A DNA stretch of 64,000 nucleotides. It comes from Siphonodentalium dalli (Eukaryota; Mollusca; Scaphopoda; Gadilida; Siphonodentaliidae). The stretch is from contig CP136067.1 in the NCBI GenBank assembly GCA_032622095.1, positions 81,060,705 to 81,124,704 on the forward strand, read 5' to 3'. Shown in pieces: positions 22,883-34,960 of this stretch. The notes under the pieces are model-generated. The model ran no database searches and was not told the DNA's origin. It saw only the letters and a program-made list of their open reading frames with translations. Made by a program: the position numbers and the translations under genes. Every line of letters starts with the position of its first letter. The first letter of the stretch is position 1.

Positions 22883-23300
22883 ACACTAGCCGATGAGCCC
22901 GAAGTTGTCCGGGCTATTCAAAAACCAAATTTCAAGTCGATAGCTCCACCCGTTTCCGAGATCTGGTCTGCGCATGCGCGAAGCTGGCGTCGCACGAGCT
23001 CGGCGACCCGATAAAATTCGTATCCGGGGCAAGATACATTCACATAGCAAATTTCAAGTCGATAGCTCCACCCGTTTCCGAGATCTCGTCTGCGCATGCG
23101 CGAAGCGGGCGCCGCATGGGCTCGCCAATACGACAACGTCGACCGCCTGGTCAAACTACACACACGTACCAAGTTTCATCCTGGTCAAACTACACACACG
23201 TACCAAGTTTCGTCCCGATCGAATTGTGAGTGTTGCATGGTTTGTAACCGGGATTTCTGAGAAGCATTATGCCTATATCCACACTAACTACCCCCCTAAG
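22883..23300 (+). repeat. Interspersed repeat (family Q), 5' type with internal tandem units
   Basis: Starts near TAGCCGATGAGCCCGAAGTT and GTCCGGGCTATT. Two copies of AATTTCAAGTCGATAGCTCC, each followed by GCGCATGCGCGAAGC, lie 121 bp apart. CTGGTCAAACTACACACACG is repeated at about 23149 and 23182. The related start GTCCGGGCTATTTAGGG is at 62823. Open frames of 84 and 110 codons on both strands follow the GC-rich repeat and are not genes. Confidence 0.65.
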
Positions 23301-23464
23301 CCCTGACCTAAGTGTCATACATACTATAACAATGATGCTGAACACTTTGAGGCAATTATATTGCAGAAATGTTGTAAGAGTACTATGGCCCGTATATCTC
23401 TCTGCAGATGCTAATAACGTTGAATGGTAAACAAACGCTCTTTATAGCGATGCGTCAAATGGTA

Positions 23465-23965
23465 AACCCTTTCGACTTAGAACATTTCAACATTTTTTAA
23501 TTTCTTGAACAAAGCGGCATCGACTTGCCACGTTTTCGGGGGACACTGTGGTCGGCCGACCTTTTATTAATTATTGAAGTGATTTGCCTTAAACGCTCAT
23601 TAAATTATCACTTGATTAACCACCGCAGTGCCATTTTTTGTGACTGAGAGTGGAGAACGGGTGGTCTGAGCTTCTCCAAAAACGCGACGCCGACGGTGTC
23701 CGTGGGATTTTACCCTTAGATATGAAGTTTGAACTCAATCAAGCCAGCCGTTTTCGATTCTATAAAGGAGACAGACAGACAAACAGGTCTTCAAATTATA
23801 TACACATAATTGTTGGTTTCGAACTAGCCATGTCCGTTTAAGGCAAATCACTTCAATAATTAATAAAAGGTCGGACGACCACAGTGTCCCCCGAAAACGT
23901 GGCAAGTCGATGCCGCTTTGTTCAAGAAATAAAAAAATGTTGAAATGTTCTAAGTCGAAAGGGTT
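23465..23965. repeat. Long inverted repeat, 131-bp arms around a 239-bp loop
   Basis: AACCCTTTCGACTTAGAACA..CTTAAACG (23465-23595) is matched by its inverse at 23835-23965 with very few mismatches. The loop contains the family Q block (23640-23800). One arm recurs near 61135-61215. The ends resemble family T (CCCTTT / AAAGGGTTAA), but the left TTAA is not intact, so the class is left open. Duplicated at 28841-29341. Confidence 0.75.
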
Positions 23966-24119
23966 AATAATTCCGTAAAAAAAAAAAAATTCCGTCATCT
24001 ATATACATGTTGTACATCTCCAATATGTTGGTATAAACAATACTCTGAAGTTTCAAATAACTACGATCAAAACTGTAGGAGGAGTTGATTACACCATGAA
24101 GGTACCCTCATACAGAAAA

Positions 24120-24620
24120 TTATAAAAAAAAATTGTCAAAGTCGAAAGGCCAACAACTCTGGGAAAAATCATTGGATCAAACTCAAATTCGAACTTGACC
24201 GTATTTTGATATGAACGACCCACAAAAAAACAGAATTTCCAATTAAACGATCCAAACTTGAGTTACCATCCGGAAAGCAAAGAAAAAAACAAGAAAAATT
24301 GAATTTTCTAAGTCGAAAAGCCCATAACTCTGTGAAAAATCATCAGATCAAACTCAAATTCGAACTTGATCTGTATTTTGATTATCAATGACTCACACAA
24401 AAATTTTCAATTGAACAGTCCAAACTTGAGTTATCATCCAGAAACCAAAGAAAAAAGTCGAAAAAAGTCCATAACTCCAGGAAAAATCATCGAATTTGAA
24501 CTGAACCTGTATCTTGATATGACTGATGCACAGAAAAACGGTATTTGCAATTAAAGGATCCAAACTTGAGATATCATCTGGAAACCGAAAAAGTGAGAAA
24601 TTTTCTAAGTGAAAAAAAAG
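24120..24620 (+). repeat. GGGCCAT-type tandem repeat, about 171-bp units
   Basis: ATCAAACTCAAATTCGAACT recurs at a 171-bp spacing (24176 and 24347), with a third diverged unit after it. Each unit ends with CCAAACTTGAGTTA.CATC and a TAAGTCGAAAAG-type join. Same general plan as the 59261-60110 array but diverged in sequence. Confidence 0.7.
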
Positions 24621-24624
24621 TTGA

Positions 24625-25016
24625 AACAAGAGGTGGCATCAAAGATGCTGTGTCTCGTTTTTGGTGGCTTACCGCCGGTGGCTACCGCCAATTGGTGTGC
24701 ATCAGTATCGGTAGACTAATTAATAGGTAAAATCGAAAAATGACTAATTAAGGGCCATAACTCTATCAAATTTTATCGGGCCAGGCTGGTTTTCGAACTC
24801 GTCCGAAATATTCTTGGCAAGTATGTCTATTCCAAATTTTAAACAAATCGTAGGACGTTTGTTGAAGTTATCGCCCTAACGAGCTAAAAATTCACGAAAA
24901 ATGACTAATTAAGGGCCATAACTCTATCAAATTTTATTGGGCCAGGCTGGTTTTCGAACTCGTCCAGGATATTATTGGAAGACACTTATATACCAATTTT
25001 TAGTTGAATCGGATGA
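24625..25016 (+). repeat. AACAAGAG cap and first two 161-bp satellite monomers (copy A)
   Basis: AACAAGAGGTGGCATCAAAG with a small GCATCAAAGATGC hairpin leads into GGGCCATAACTCTATCAAAT monomers at 24751 and 24912. The second is cut at GAATCGGATGA by the duplication junction. Confidence 0.8.
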
Positions 25017-25040
25017 TGAAAGATGATGATGAAAGATGAT
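25015..25040 (+). repeat. Duplication junction with 13-bp repeat
   Basis: GATGAAAGATGAT occurs twice in a row (25015-25027, 25028-25040) exactly where satellite sequence joins LINE sequence. It points to a templated or microhomology-mediated join. Confidence 0.8.
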
Positions 25041-25769
25041 GGTGGACTCTTAGATTATCCATCATTCTGTAGCACTTATAATTTACAAATTCCTTTCACA
25101 CACTATCAAGGACTGTTGAATGCGATACCATCCCAATGGAGAGCATGTTTGAGAAATAGTGAGAAACTTGAATCAATTAAAAAAGAAAAAATAGAAATTC
25201 TCGGGAATGCCTTAACACCATGTAAGATTTTTTACCCAATTATTCTTAGACAATATGCTGAAACACCTTCCCACATACAAAAAAAATGGTCTAATAGACT
25301 TGGAATAGCTTTATGTGATTTGGATTGGAAACAAATATATAGGAACCCATATCATATCACAGATGATACTGGCCTGATAAGTTTTCAATACAAAATTAAT
25401 CAAGACATACTTTATACAAATTCAAAATTATTCAAGTGTAAACTGTCAGAAACAGAATTATGCTCTTTTTGTGGGAACACGAAAGAAACAGTTATACATC
25501 TCTTTTGGGATTGCCCCATTTCAAAATCAGTTCTACTTCAACTCCAACATAAGTTAAAAGAAAAGTGTGATATTACATTCGAATTAAAACCAGAGTATAC
25601 TGTCCTAGGTATGCATGGAGATATACATCCCAATGATACCCTTGATATCTGTACAATGCTGTATAGAAAATTTATATACTCATGTAAGATGAGGGCTACC
25701 AACCCAACTATAAATGGACTTCTTGAATTTTTTAAATATTATAAAAGAATTGAAACACATATTCCTTGA
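25028..25769 (+). pseudogene. LINE ORF2 C-terminal fragment, duplicate
   Basis: Same protein as residues 62-308 of the fragment at 19539-20395, with an identical zinc-binding CxxC..H..C motif. It starts inside the LINE because the duplication breakpoint lies there. The in-frame Met codons at 25023 to about 25029 are created by the junction repeat. No 5' target-site duplication accompanies this copy, confirming it arose by DNA duplication and not by retrotransposition. Confidence 0.8.
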
Positions 25770-26915
25770 ATGATAGAAGTAAAAAATATGGGGAAAGATG
25801 GGAAGCTCTTGAAGCAATTCTTAGCAATTGAAAACAAGGCAATATCTACTTCTCAGTGAAGCTATTACTCAAACATGCTCATAATATGGATTTAATAACT
25901 CCCCCCCACGACAGTTCAGAAATAAGCGATCATAAGTATCCACGTTTCACAAATACACTGATTATCCACAAAAAAATAAAAAAATTTACTTGTTTTATAT
26001 TTTGTTACTTTATATCTACAAATTACATGCAATCATATATACATGTATGTTCATATATACCTTAAAATATTTGAAAATGTTATACAATACTGAATAAGAC
26101 TAATGTCACATGATGGAATTTAAAAAATGATCTGAATAAAAAAATATTAAAACAAAAAAAAATTTGTTCCTATCAGATCAAAAATGGTTGATTTATCGAA
26201 GCATGCATGAATTCTATGTCAAAGGGCCATCACTCCATTAAAAAATATCGGATCAAACCCATATTCGAATTCGATATGTATTTTGGGCTGAGAAACTCGC
26301 ATACCAAATTTGGTTCCGATCAGATAAAAAAAATTTGAGTTATGGCAGCATGCATGAATTCTATGTCAAAGGGCCATCACTCCATTAAAAAATATCGGAT
26401 CAAACCCATATTCGAACTCGATCTGTATTTGTTGCCGAGAAATTCATATACAAAATTTGGTTCCGATCAGATAGAAAATATTTCAGTTATCGCACCATGC
26501 GTAAAGTGTCTACAGACAGACAGACAGACGGATGGACTAACGACGAGTAATCAATCCGGACGTCGACACTATGTTTACCATACTATGGTATGGGTAAACA
26601 CAAAAACTGTTACAGTGATTTGGCACCAAACAACACTAATCGTATGGTAAGTACAAATATTTTAGTCTTAATATGATTTTCAGAATATTTTTTCAATGAT
26701 TTGACCTTCTCCAATGTCTACCTTCAAGTTTTGATTAACTTTGGTATCTAATATGACTAATTGGACTTTTATCAGTAATTCCATTGTTCATATTAAACAA
26801 TGATTTGATTAAAATAAGAACAAAGTCAATCTATTATTTCATCCACTCTTTGATGGTTGCTTTACAGACTTGTATGTTATTTTGCACGAACCCATTTTGA
26901 CAGCCTTGAGTCCCT

Positions 26916-27176
26916 TTAACCCTTTCATGATGGAGCTGCTCTGGTTCAGCAATAAAGATCCTGTGCCAGTGCATTCTCTTATATATGCGAGTCTCCCATA
27001 GGGAGCCTCCCATATATAAGAGAATGCACTGGCTTATAAGATCAAGGTAAATATTGTTAGGCCAATGCATTCTCTTATATATGCGAGGCGCCCTATGGGC
27101 GACTCTCATATAAAAGAGAATGCATTGGCACAGGGTTTTCAAAAAAATTCAGGAAGCTCCAGTCATGAAAGTGTAA
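26916..27176. mobile_element. Family T element with two hairpins (duplicate of 21539-21799)
   Basis: Carried along in the 5.37-kb duplication; no differences from the first copy were noticed. Confidence 0.75.
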
Positions 27177-27508
27177 AACGCTAATAATGTTTGTTGTTGA
27201 ACTTATTAGTAAAGCATCTTCACAAATGAATCAAGTAACTCATAATTTATGTATTCAGTTATCAAAAGGTTAAAGTCACATGGCTGATTGGGCTCCAAAA
27301 TGCACCTATTAATATTCGCTTTTGAATTTTCCCTGTATCAAAATAGGTTGATAAATACTTGAACTACCTTTCTACAAGCAACTAATATATGTCCCAGAGA
27401 GACGCATTGAAGTCATAAAAAATACAACTTTGAACACGTGATTGAGTCCAAAAAAACCACAGCCATTTGAATTTAAAGGAATGTCCAGAAAAGGTATATT
27501 GCATTAGC

Positions 27509-27961
27509 TTAACCCTTTACCCAACAGAACGGCCCCGTGCCAATGCATTCTCTTATATATGCGAGTCGACCATAGGTCGCCTCGCATATATAAGAGAATG
27601 CATTGGCTTAACACATATTAAAAATGATAAAATTGTTAAAGAATGTAGAAAAATATTATAAAAATTGTTAAAAAATGTAAGAACAAATTATAAAATTGTT
27701 AAAGAATGTAAGAAAAATGCCAATGCATTCTCTTATATATGCGAGGCGACCTATGGTCGACTCGCATATATAAGAGAATGCATTGGCACAGGGCATAACT
27801 GTAACCATCACAATGTGGTCAATGAACCGGTTCCAATGATATCCATATTTGTATGGTGTTATTGAGACAGACCCAAGATAATTTAGGCTGTTGAAGCTTT
27901 ATTTATTTAATTACCCATAATTCTGCTGTGGATAAGGAGTTGATTATTTAGGGCATTACTG
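27509..27961. mobile_element. Truncated family T element fused to a family M end (duplicate of 22133-22585)
   Basis: Same fusion and same breakpoints as the copy at 22133, so the fusion predates the duplication. Confidence 0.75.
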
Positions 27962-28840
27962 TAGGATCTTAAACGTTTGAGAGTGAAGCAGCTCGAGATT
28001 TCCTTCTCATGGTCTACAGCTGCAATTTTTATGTGAACGCTGACAAAAAACTGAACAGGGACTTAACGAATCAATCTCAATTTTATCGAAAACTATAAGA
28101 AACAAAACACGTAACATCAGTGCTATATTAATGAATTTGTTTGGAAATCTTCCGCGTATGTATGAAATTGGCCACAACAATAAGCAATGCCTAGGGAAAA
28201 GCCACAACATTAAATTTGCAATGGGACATTTTCCTTAATTTCTTACCAAATTATATATACACTAGCCGATGAGCCCGAAGTTGTCCGGGCTATTCAAAAA
28301 CCAAATTTCAAGTCGATAGCTCCACCCGTTTCCGAGATCTGGTCTGCGCATGCGCGAAGCTGGCGTCGCACGAGCTCGGCGACCCGATAAAATTCGTATC
28401 CGGGGCAAGATACATTCACATAGCAAATTTCAAGTCGATAGCTCCACCCGTTTCCGAGATCTCGTCTGCGCATGCGCGAAGCGGGCGCCGCATGGGCTCG
28501 CCAATACGACAACGTCGACCGCCTGGTCAAACTACACACACGTACCAAGTTTCATCCTGGTCAAACTACACACACGTACCAAGTTTCGTCCCGATCGAAT
28601 TGTGAGTGTTGCATGGTTTGTAACCGGGATTTCTGAGAAGCATTATGCCTATATCCACACTAACTACCCCCCTAAGCCCTGACCTAAGTGTCATACATAC
28701 TATAACAATGATGCTGAACACTTTGAGGCAATTATATTGCAGAAATGTTGTAAGAGTACTATGGCCCGTATATCTCTCTGCAGATGCTAATAACGTTGAA
28801 TGGTAAACAAACGCTCTTTATAGCGATGCGTCAAATGGTA

Positions 28841-29341
28841 AACCCTTTCGACTTAGAACATTTCAACATTTTTTAATTTCTTGAACAAAGCGGCATCGAC
28901 TTGCCACGTTTTCGGGGGACACTGTGGTCGGCCGACCTTTTATTAATTATTGAAGTGATTTGCCTTAAACGCTCATTAAATTATCACTTGATTAACCACC
29001 GCAGTGCCATTTTTTGTGACTGAGAGTGGAGAACGGGTGGTCTGAGCTTCTCCAAAAACGCGACGCCGACGGTGTCCGTGGGATTTTACCCTTAGATATG
29101 AAGTTTGAACTCAATCAAGCCAGCCGTTTTCGATTCTATAAAGGAGACAGACAGACAAACAGGTCTTCAAATTATATACACATAATTGTTGGTTTCGAAC
29201 TAGCCATGTCCGTTTAAGGCAAATCACTTCAATAATTAATAAAAGGTCGGACGACCACAGTGTCCCCCGAAAACGTGGCAAGTCGATGCCGCTTTGTTCA
29301 AGAAATAAAAAAATGTTGAAATGTTCTAAGTCGAAAGGGTT
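28841..29341. repeat. Long inverted repeat, 131-bp arms (duplicate of 23465-23965)
   Basis: Carried within copy B, with the same arms and loop. Confidence 0.75.
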
Positions 29342-30126
29342 AATAATTCCGTAAAAAAAAAAAAATTCCGTCATCTATATACATGTTGTACATCTCCAAT
29401 ATGTTGGTATAAACAATACTCTGAAGTTTCAAATAACTACGATCAAAACTGTAGGAGGAGTTGATTACACCATGAAGGTACCCTCATACAGAAAATTATA
29501 AAAAAAAATTGTCAAAGTCGAAAGGCCAACAACTCTGGGAAAAATCATTGGATCAAACTCAAATTCGAACTTGACCGTATTTTGATATGAACGACCCACA
29601 AAAAAACAGAATTTCCAATTAAACGATCCAAACTTGAGTTACCATCCGGAAAGCAAAGAAAAAAACAAGAAAAATTGAATTTTCTAAGTCGAAAAGCCCA
29701 TAACTCTGTGAAAAATCATCAGATCAAACTCAAATTCGAACTTGATCTGTATTTTGATTATCAATGACTCACACAAAAATTTTCAATTGAACAGTCCAAA
29801 CTTGAGTTATCATCCAGAAACCAAAGAAAAAAGTCGAAAAAAGTCCATAACTCCAGGAAAAATCATCGAATTTGAACTGAACCTGTATCTTGATATGACT
29901 GATGCACAGAAAAACGGTATTTGCAATTAAAGGATCCAAACTTGAGATATCATCTGGAAACCGAAAAAGTGAGAAATTTTCTAAGTGAAAAAAAAGTTGA
30001 AACAAGAGGTGGCATCAAAGATGCTGTGTCTCGTTTTTGGTGGCTTACCGCCGGTGGCTACCGCCAATTGGTGTGCATCAGTATCGGTAGACTAATTAAT
30101 AGGTAAAATCGAAAAATGACTAATTA

Positions 30127-32340
30127 AGGGCCATAACTCTATCAAATTTTATCGGGCCAGGCTGGTTTTCGAACTCGTCCGAAATATTCTTGGCAAGTAT
30201 GTCTATTCCAAATTTTAAACAAATCGTAGGACGTTTGTTGAAGTTATCGCCCTAACGAGCTAAAAATTCACGAAAAATGACTAATTAAGGGCCATAACTC
30301 TATCAAATTTTATTGGGCCAGGCTGGTTTTCGAACTCGTCCAGGATATTATTGGAAGACACTTATATACCAATTTTTAGTTGAATCGGATGACGTTTGTT
30401 GAAGTTATCGCGCTAACGAGCTCAAAATTCGTACAAAATGACTACTTAAGGATCATAACTCTATCAAATTTTATCGGACCAGGCCGGTTTTCTAACTCGT
30501 CCGAGGTATTCTTGGGAGACACCTATATATAAAAATTTCAATCAAATAGGATGATGTTTGTTAAATTATCGCGCTAACGAGCTGAAATTTTTTGAAAAAA
30601 TGACTAATTAAGGGCTATAACTCTATCAAATTTTATCGGACCTGGCCGGTTTTCGAACTCGACCGAGATATTCTTGGGAGACACCTATATACCAAATTTC
30701 AATCAAATCGGATAATGTTTGTTGAAGTTATCGCGCTAACAAGCTCAAAATTCGTGAAAAATGACTAATTAAGGGCCATAACTCTATCAAATTTTATCGG
30801 ACCAGGTCGGTTTTCGAACTCGTCCAAGATATTCTTGGGAGACACCTATATACCAAATTTCAATCAAATCGGATAACGTTTGTTGAAGTTATCGCGCTAA
30901 CGAGCTGAAAATTCGTAAAAAATGACTAATTAAGGGCCATAACTCTATCAAATTTTATCGGGCCAGGCTGGTTTTCGAACTCGTCCGAAATATTCTTGGC
31001 AAGTATGTCTATTCCAAATTTTAAACAAATCGAAGGACGTTTGTTGAAGTTATCGTCCTAACGAGCTAAAAATTCACGAAAAATGACTAATTAAGGGCCA
31101 TAACTCTATCAAATTTTATTGGGCCAGGCTGGTTTTCGAACTCGTCCAGGATATTATTGGAAGACACTTATATACCAATTTTTAGTTGAATCGGATGACG
31201 TTTGTTGAAGTTATCGCGCTAACGAGCTCAAAATTCGTACAAAATGACTACTTAAGGATCATAACTCTATCAAATTTTATCGGACCAGGCCGGTTTTCTA
31301 ACTCGTCCGAGGTATTCTTGGGAGACACCTATATATAAAAATTTCAATCAAATAGGATGATGTTTGTTAAATTATCGCGCTAATGAGCTGAAATTTTTTG
31401 AAAAAATGACTAATTAAGGGCTATAACTCAATCAAATTTTATCGGACCTGGCCGGTTTTCGAACTCGACCGAGATATTCTTGGGAGACACCTATATACCA
31501 AATTTCAATCAAATCGGATAATGTTTGTTGAAGTTATCGCGCTAACAAGCTCAAAATTCGTGAAAAATGACTAATTAAGGGCCATAACTCTATCAAATTT
31601 TATCGGACCAGGTCGGTTTTCGAACTCGTCCAAGATATTCTTGGGAGACACCTATATACCAAATTTAAATCAAATCGGATAACGTTTGTTGAAGTTATCG
31701 CGCTAACAAGCTGAAAATTCGTAAAAAATGACTAATTAAGGGCCATAACTCTATCAAATTTTATCGGGCCAGGCTGGTTTTCGAACTCGTCCGAAATATT
31801 CTTGGCAAGTATGTCTATTCCAAATTTTAAACAAATCGAAGGACGTTTGTTGAAGTTATCGTCCTAATGAGCTAAAAATTCACGAAAAATGACTAATTAA
31901 GGGCCATAACTCTATCAAATTTTATTGGGCCAGGCTGGTTTTCGAACTCGTCCAGGATATTATTGGAAGACACTTATATACCAATTTTTAGTTGAATCGG
32001 ATGACGTTTGTTGAAGTTATCGCGCTAACGAGCTCAAAATTCGTACAAAATGACTACTTAAGGACCATAACTCTATCAAATTTTATCGGACCAGGCCGGT
32101 TTTCGAACACGTCCAAGATATTCTTGGGAGACACCTATATACCAAATTTCAATCAAATCGGATAACGTTTGTTGATGTTATCGCGCTAACGAGCTGAAAA
32201 TTCGTGAAAAATGACTAATTATGGGCCATAACTCTATCAAATTTTATCGGACCAGGCCGGTTTTCGAACTCGTTTGAGATATTCTTGGGAGACACCTATA
32301 TCCCAAATTGTTGAAGTTGTTGCGCTAACGAGCCTAAAAT
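30127..32340 (+). repeat. 161-bp satellite with five-monomer (806-bp) higher-order repeat
   Basis: Monomers built on AGGGCCATAACTCTATCAAA and GGTTTTCGAACTCGTCC start at 30127, 30288, 30449, 30611, 30772, 30933, 31094, 31255, 31417, 31578, 31739, 31900, 32061 and 32222, a period of 161 bp (162 in the fourth type). Five monomer types follow in fixed order. They are marked by TTGGCAAGTATGTCTATTCC (A), GATATTATTGGAAGACACTT (B), ACTACTTAAGGATCATAACT (C), AGGGCTATAACT with GGACCTGGCCGG (D) and GGACCAGGTCGG (E). The order is ABCDE ABCDE AB, then diverged units. Like types repeat exactly 806 bp apart. Confidence 0.92.
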
Positions 32341-32720
32341 CAGTGAAAAATGGCAAAGGGCCATAACTCTGTAATAAATGTGCGGACGAACCCGATTTTT
32401 TGTCTGCAGCTTACGTGCATGGATATGTACTCACACACCAAAATTTTTTTAATCCGTCAATAAACGGTTGAGTTATAAGCAAAACAGGCCGCCCGCCCGC
32501 CCGTCCGCCGTCCCTCATCAAACTATAAGTCAAGTTTTGGAAACAAAACTCAACTAAAAAGGGAAATAACTCCATAAAAGAACAACAGATCAAACCGAGA
32601 ATTGCAGAGCACCTGTGTGATTGGTTGAGACACATACATACCAAGTTTCAATCAAATCGGATGATCATTACTGGAGTTATAACTCTGGACGGAGCTGATT
32701 ACAAAATAAATTTTACGGGG
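32341..32720 (+). repeat. Degenerate end of the satellite and GC-rich tail
   Basis: GGGCCATAACTCTGTAATAA opens a diverged unit that ends in GCCCGCCCGCCCGTCCGCC. A second partial unit then follows (GGGAAATAACTCCATAAAAG). AACAAGAG recurs at 32724, probably the cap of a further truncated element. Confidence 0.6.
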
Positions 32721-32924
32721 GACAACAAGAGGCATCGGATCTTCCAAGAAACATCTTTTACATGTCATTTTGACAGAACTTAGGGGCGACATCATAACTA
32801 TTTTGGGAGTTTTCTAGTAATTTCCCATTTTTTTCCGCAATTTTTTTTCGCTATTCCAAAATCTTACCGAAAGTGAAAACATCAATTACGTTCCGGTAAT
32901 GCAGAGTTTGTTTTCGGTAATTAC

Positions 32925-33189
32925 CGGAGAAATCGGTACAGATTTAAGAGAATTCAGTCGATATTAAGGTTTGGGTGGTATAGATTAGCATCTAAGCAAA
33001 GAAATTCCAAACATTTGGCTCCATGTTCAGACTTCTTGGTTATAAAGTGCATATTCTGACACTAATCAATAAAAAGATAAATTATATAAGGTGTCTGCAG
33101 TGGAATAAAAAGAAATGTATGAGGTCATTCGTTAAGTCGATATCATCATACCAATTCATGCACCATTATAAAATCTGTTTGAAAATTAT
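32925..33189 (+). repeat. Source segment 1 of a local rearranged duplication
   Basis: Matches 36377-36641 at a constant offset of 3452 with few mismatches (CGGAGAAATCGGTACAGATT to TGTTTGAAAATTAT). Otherwise noncoding. Confidence 0.85.
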
Positions 33190-34419
33190 CACTAAGGTGT
33201 AAAGGCAAGAAAAAAATCTCGTTAGTAAAATCCAATCATCAATCAGTTGGTGAACCTAATAAACACAGATGAAGGAGAGATGTGAAGAGGCTGCCATTAG
33301 CATGTCAGAAACATCACAAAACTCTTGCTTAAGACTTAAAGCTGCAATTAAACCATGTGAAGTTTTGTCAGACACCACCAGACCAGTAATCATTACAACT
33401 ATAATGTTACCAAGGGCGTTCCAATAAAAGCAATCACTTGCCATGGATTTCAAATGTGGAAAATAAAAATCTGATTCACCTCACGTATTATATATTAAAT
33501 TCTAAAATCTTGAGTGATGAATGTCTGTTGTGTGATAAAATTTGGAGATTGCATTCAAGTTGGGTTATTATGCACAGACAGTAGATGTGATGCAAAGGAA
33601 TGCATTATTTAATTTTCTTCAGATGCACGTTTAATTCTTAAACTTAGAAGTTCTGTAAGTAATTATAACACTCATTTTAACAATTTCAACATAAATAAAA
33701 GGCCGCTAGGCCACACATTCCATCCCCCAGATAAGGTCGCTTTATTTGACCATTGGCTTTTTTTTAGAAATAAAAAATTTGATTCTGGGAACAATCATTG
33801 AACAAAACTTTGCTTCCACTGTCTGTGTTGTTACAATGCCTAGTTTTATTTGATTAGACACCAGAATAATCAGTAAATTCTACTATGTCTATGAAGTTAT
33901 AATCTGTAAATCAAAATAATCGGGGAAATGCTCAGTCAACAAGGGCCATAACTCAGTAAAAATTAGCAGACCGTACCCATATTCAAACTGGATCTGTATT
34001 TGCGCGAGTCATCAACATACGAAATTTGAAAACAATTGGATAACTACTAGTATAACTGAAGTTATCATCCAGAAACAAAAATAATTGGCAAATTCTATGT
34101 CAACAGGGACCATAACTGGGTAAACTTCGGCAGACATAACACATATTCAAACTTGACCTGTATTTTCATGTGAATAATCCATATACCAAATTTGAAAACC
34201 ATTGGAATACAACAACTAAAGTTATCCTTAGGAAACCATCTGGGACCAACGCATTGACGGATGGCTAGACAGATGCATGACGGTGATATTTATATAGTGA
34301 AAAGAACACACACCACAACTGTCCCATTATTTATCTCAATTGGAAGTGAGTATGCTTGTAAATGTGAGCATGTCATTTTCAATGTATGTGTCCTTTCTCC
34401 TGTTTAATAACATTTTTAT
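33190..34419. other. Noncoding with diverged GGGCCAT-type units
   Basis: From about 33940 to 34270 two units (GGGCCATAACTCAGTAAAAA and GGACCATAACTGGGTAAACT) carry the usual CAAACT..GATCTGTATTT and CCAAATTTGAAAAC blocks. They end near GACGGATGGCTAGACAGATG. No gene was seen. Confidence 0.5.
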
Positions 34420-34960
34420 GTTTACCCATACCATATTATGTTAAACATAGTGTCAACGTCCGGATTGACCACTAATTGTTCGTCCGTCTGACCATAGACA
34501 CTTTACGACTAATGTGATAACTGAAACATTTTCTATCCGATCGGAAGCAAATTTGGTATGTGAGTTTCTCAGCCCAAAATACAGATCGAGTTCGAATATG
34601 GGTTTGATCAGAGTTTTTTTTTAACGGAGTTATGGCCCTTTTTCGACTTAGAATTCACGGGTGCTACGATAAATCAAAAAAAAAATTATCTGATCGGAAC
34701 CAAATTTGGTATGTGAGTTTCTCCACCTAAAATACAGTTCGAGTTCGAATATGGGTTTAATCAGATTATTTTTAATGGAGTTATAGCCCTTTGACATAGA
34801 ATTCATGCATGCTTCGATAAATCAACCAGTTTTCATCTGATAGGAACCAAATTTTGTATGTGAGTTTCTCAACTCAAAATACAGGTCCAGTTTGAATATG
34901 GGTTAGATCCTGTTTTTTATACCATAGTTATGGCCCCTTTTTAACTAAGAATTGAACAGA
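34420..34960 (-). repeat. GGGCCAT-type repeat, reverse orientation, with LINE empty site
   Basis: Reverse complement of the 20798-21200 repeat, including the ATGTTTACCCATACCATATT end and the CAGCCCAAAATACAG blocks. At about 34836-34860 the sequence GATAGGAACCAAATTTTGTA is continuous. The LINE at 19539-20782 interrupts the equivalent position. Confidence 0.75.

Larger units (their letters stand above)
19651..25016 (+). repeat. Tandem segmental duplication, copy A (about 5.37 kb)
   Basis: Everything from GATGAAAGATGATGGTGG inside the LINE to GAATCGGATGA inside the 161-bp satellite recurs at 25028-30392, at an offset of 5377, then 5376. Three differences were noticed: T/C at 20524 against 25901, A/C at 20776 against 26153, and one C missing near 27450. 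The left breakpoint lies within the LINE and the right one within a satellite monomer, so the duplication is younger than both. Confidence 0.93.
25028..30392 (+). repeat. Tandem segmental duplication, copy B (about 5.37 kb)
   Basis: Near-identical to 19651-25016. It therefore contains second copies of the LINE remainder (25028-26159), the GGGCCAT repeat (26175-26577), a family T element (26916-27176), the truncated family T plus family M end (27509-27961), the family Q repeat (28259-28676), the long inverted repeat (28841-29341), the 171-bp tandem units (29496-29996) and the AACAAGAG cap (30001). The satellite continues past the end of the duplicated block. Confidence 0.93.

Noticed and set aside
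22974-23306. 110-codon frame with many Arg residues
   Set aside because: It lies on a GC-rich interspersed repeat, with an opposing frame of similar length on the other strand. The Arg content follows from CGC-rich sequence.
23465-23965. piggyBac-type MITE assignment for the 131-bp inverted repeat
   Set aside because: The ends look like CCCTTT/AAAGGGTTAA, but the left side lacks TTAA and the same GGGTTAATAACTCC join occurs within a repeat body at 61200. The ends may not be transposon termini.
30127-32340. CRISPR-like array
   Set aside because: Repeats are contiguous 161-bp monomers without unique spacers, in an animal genome. This is satellite DNA.
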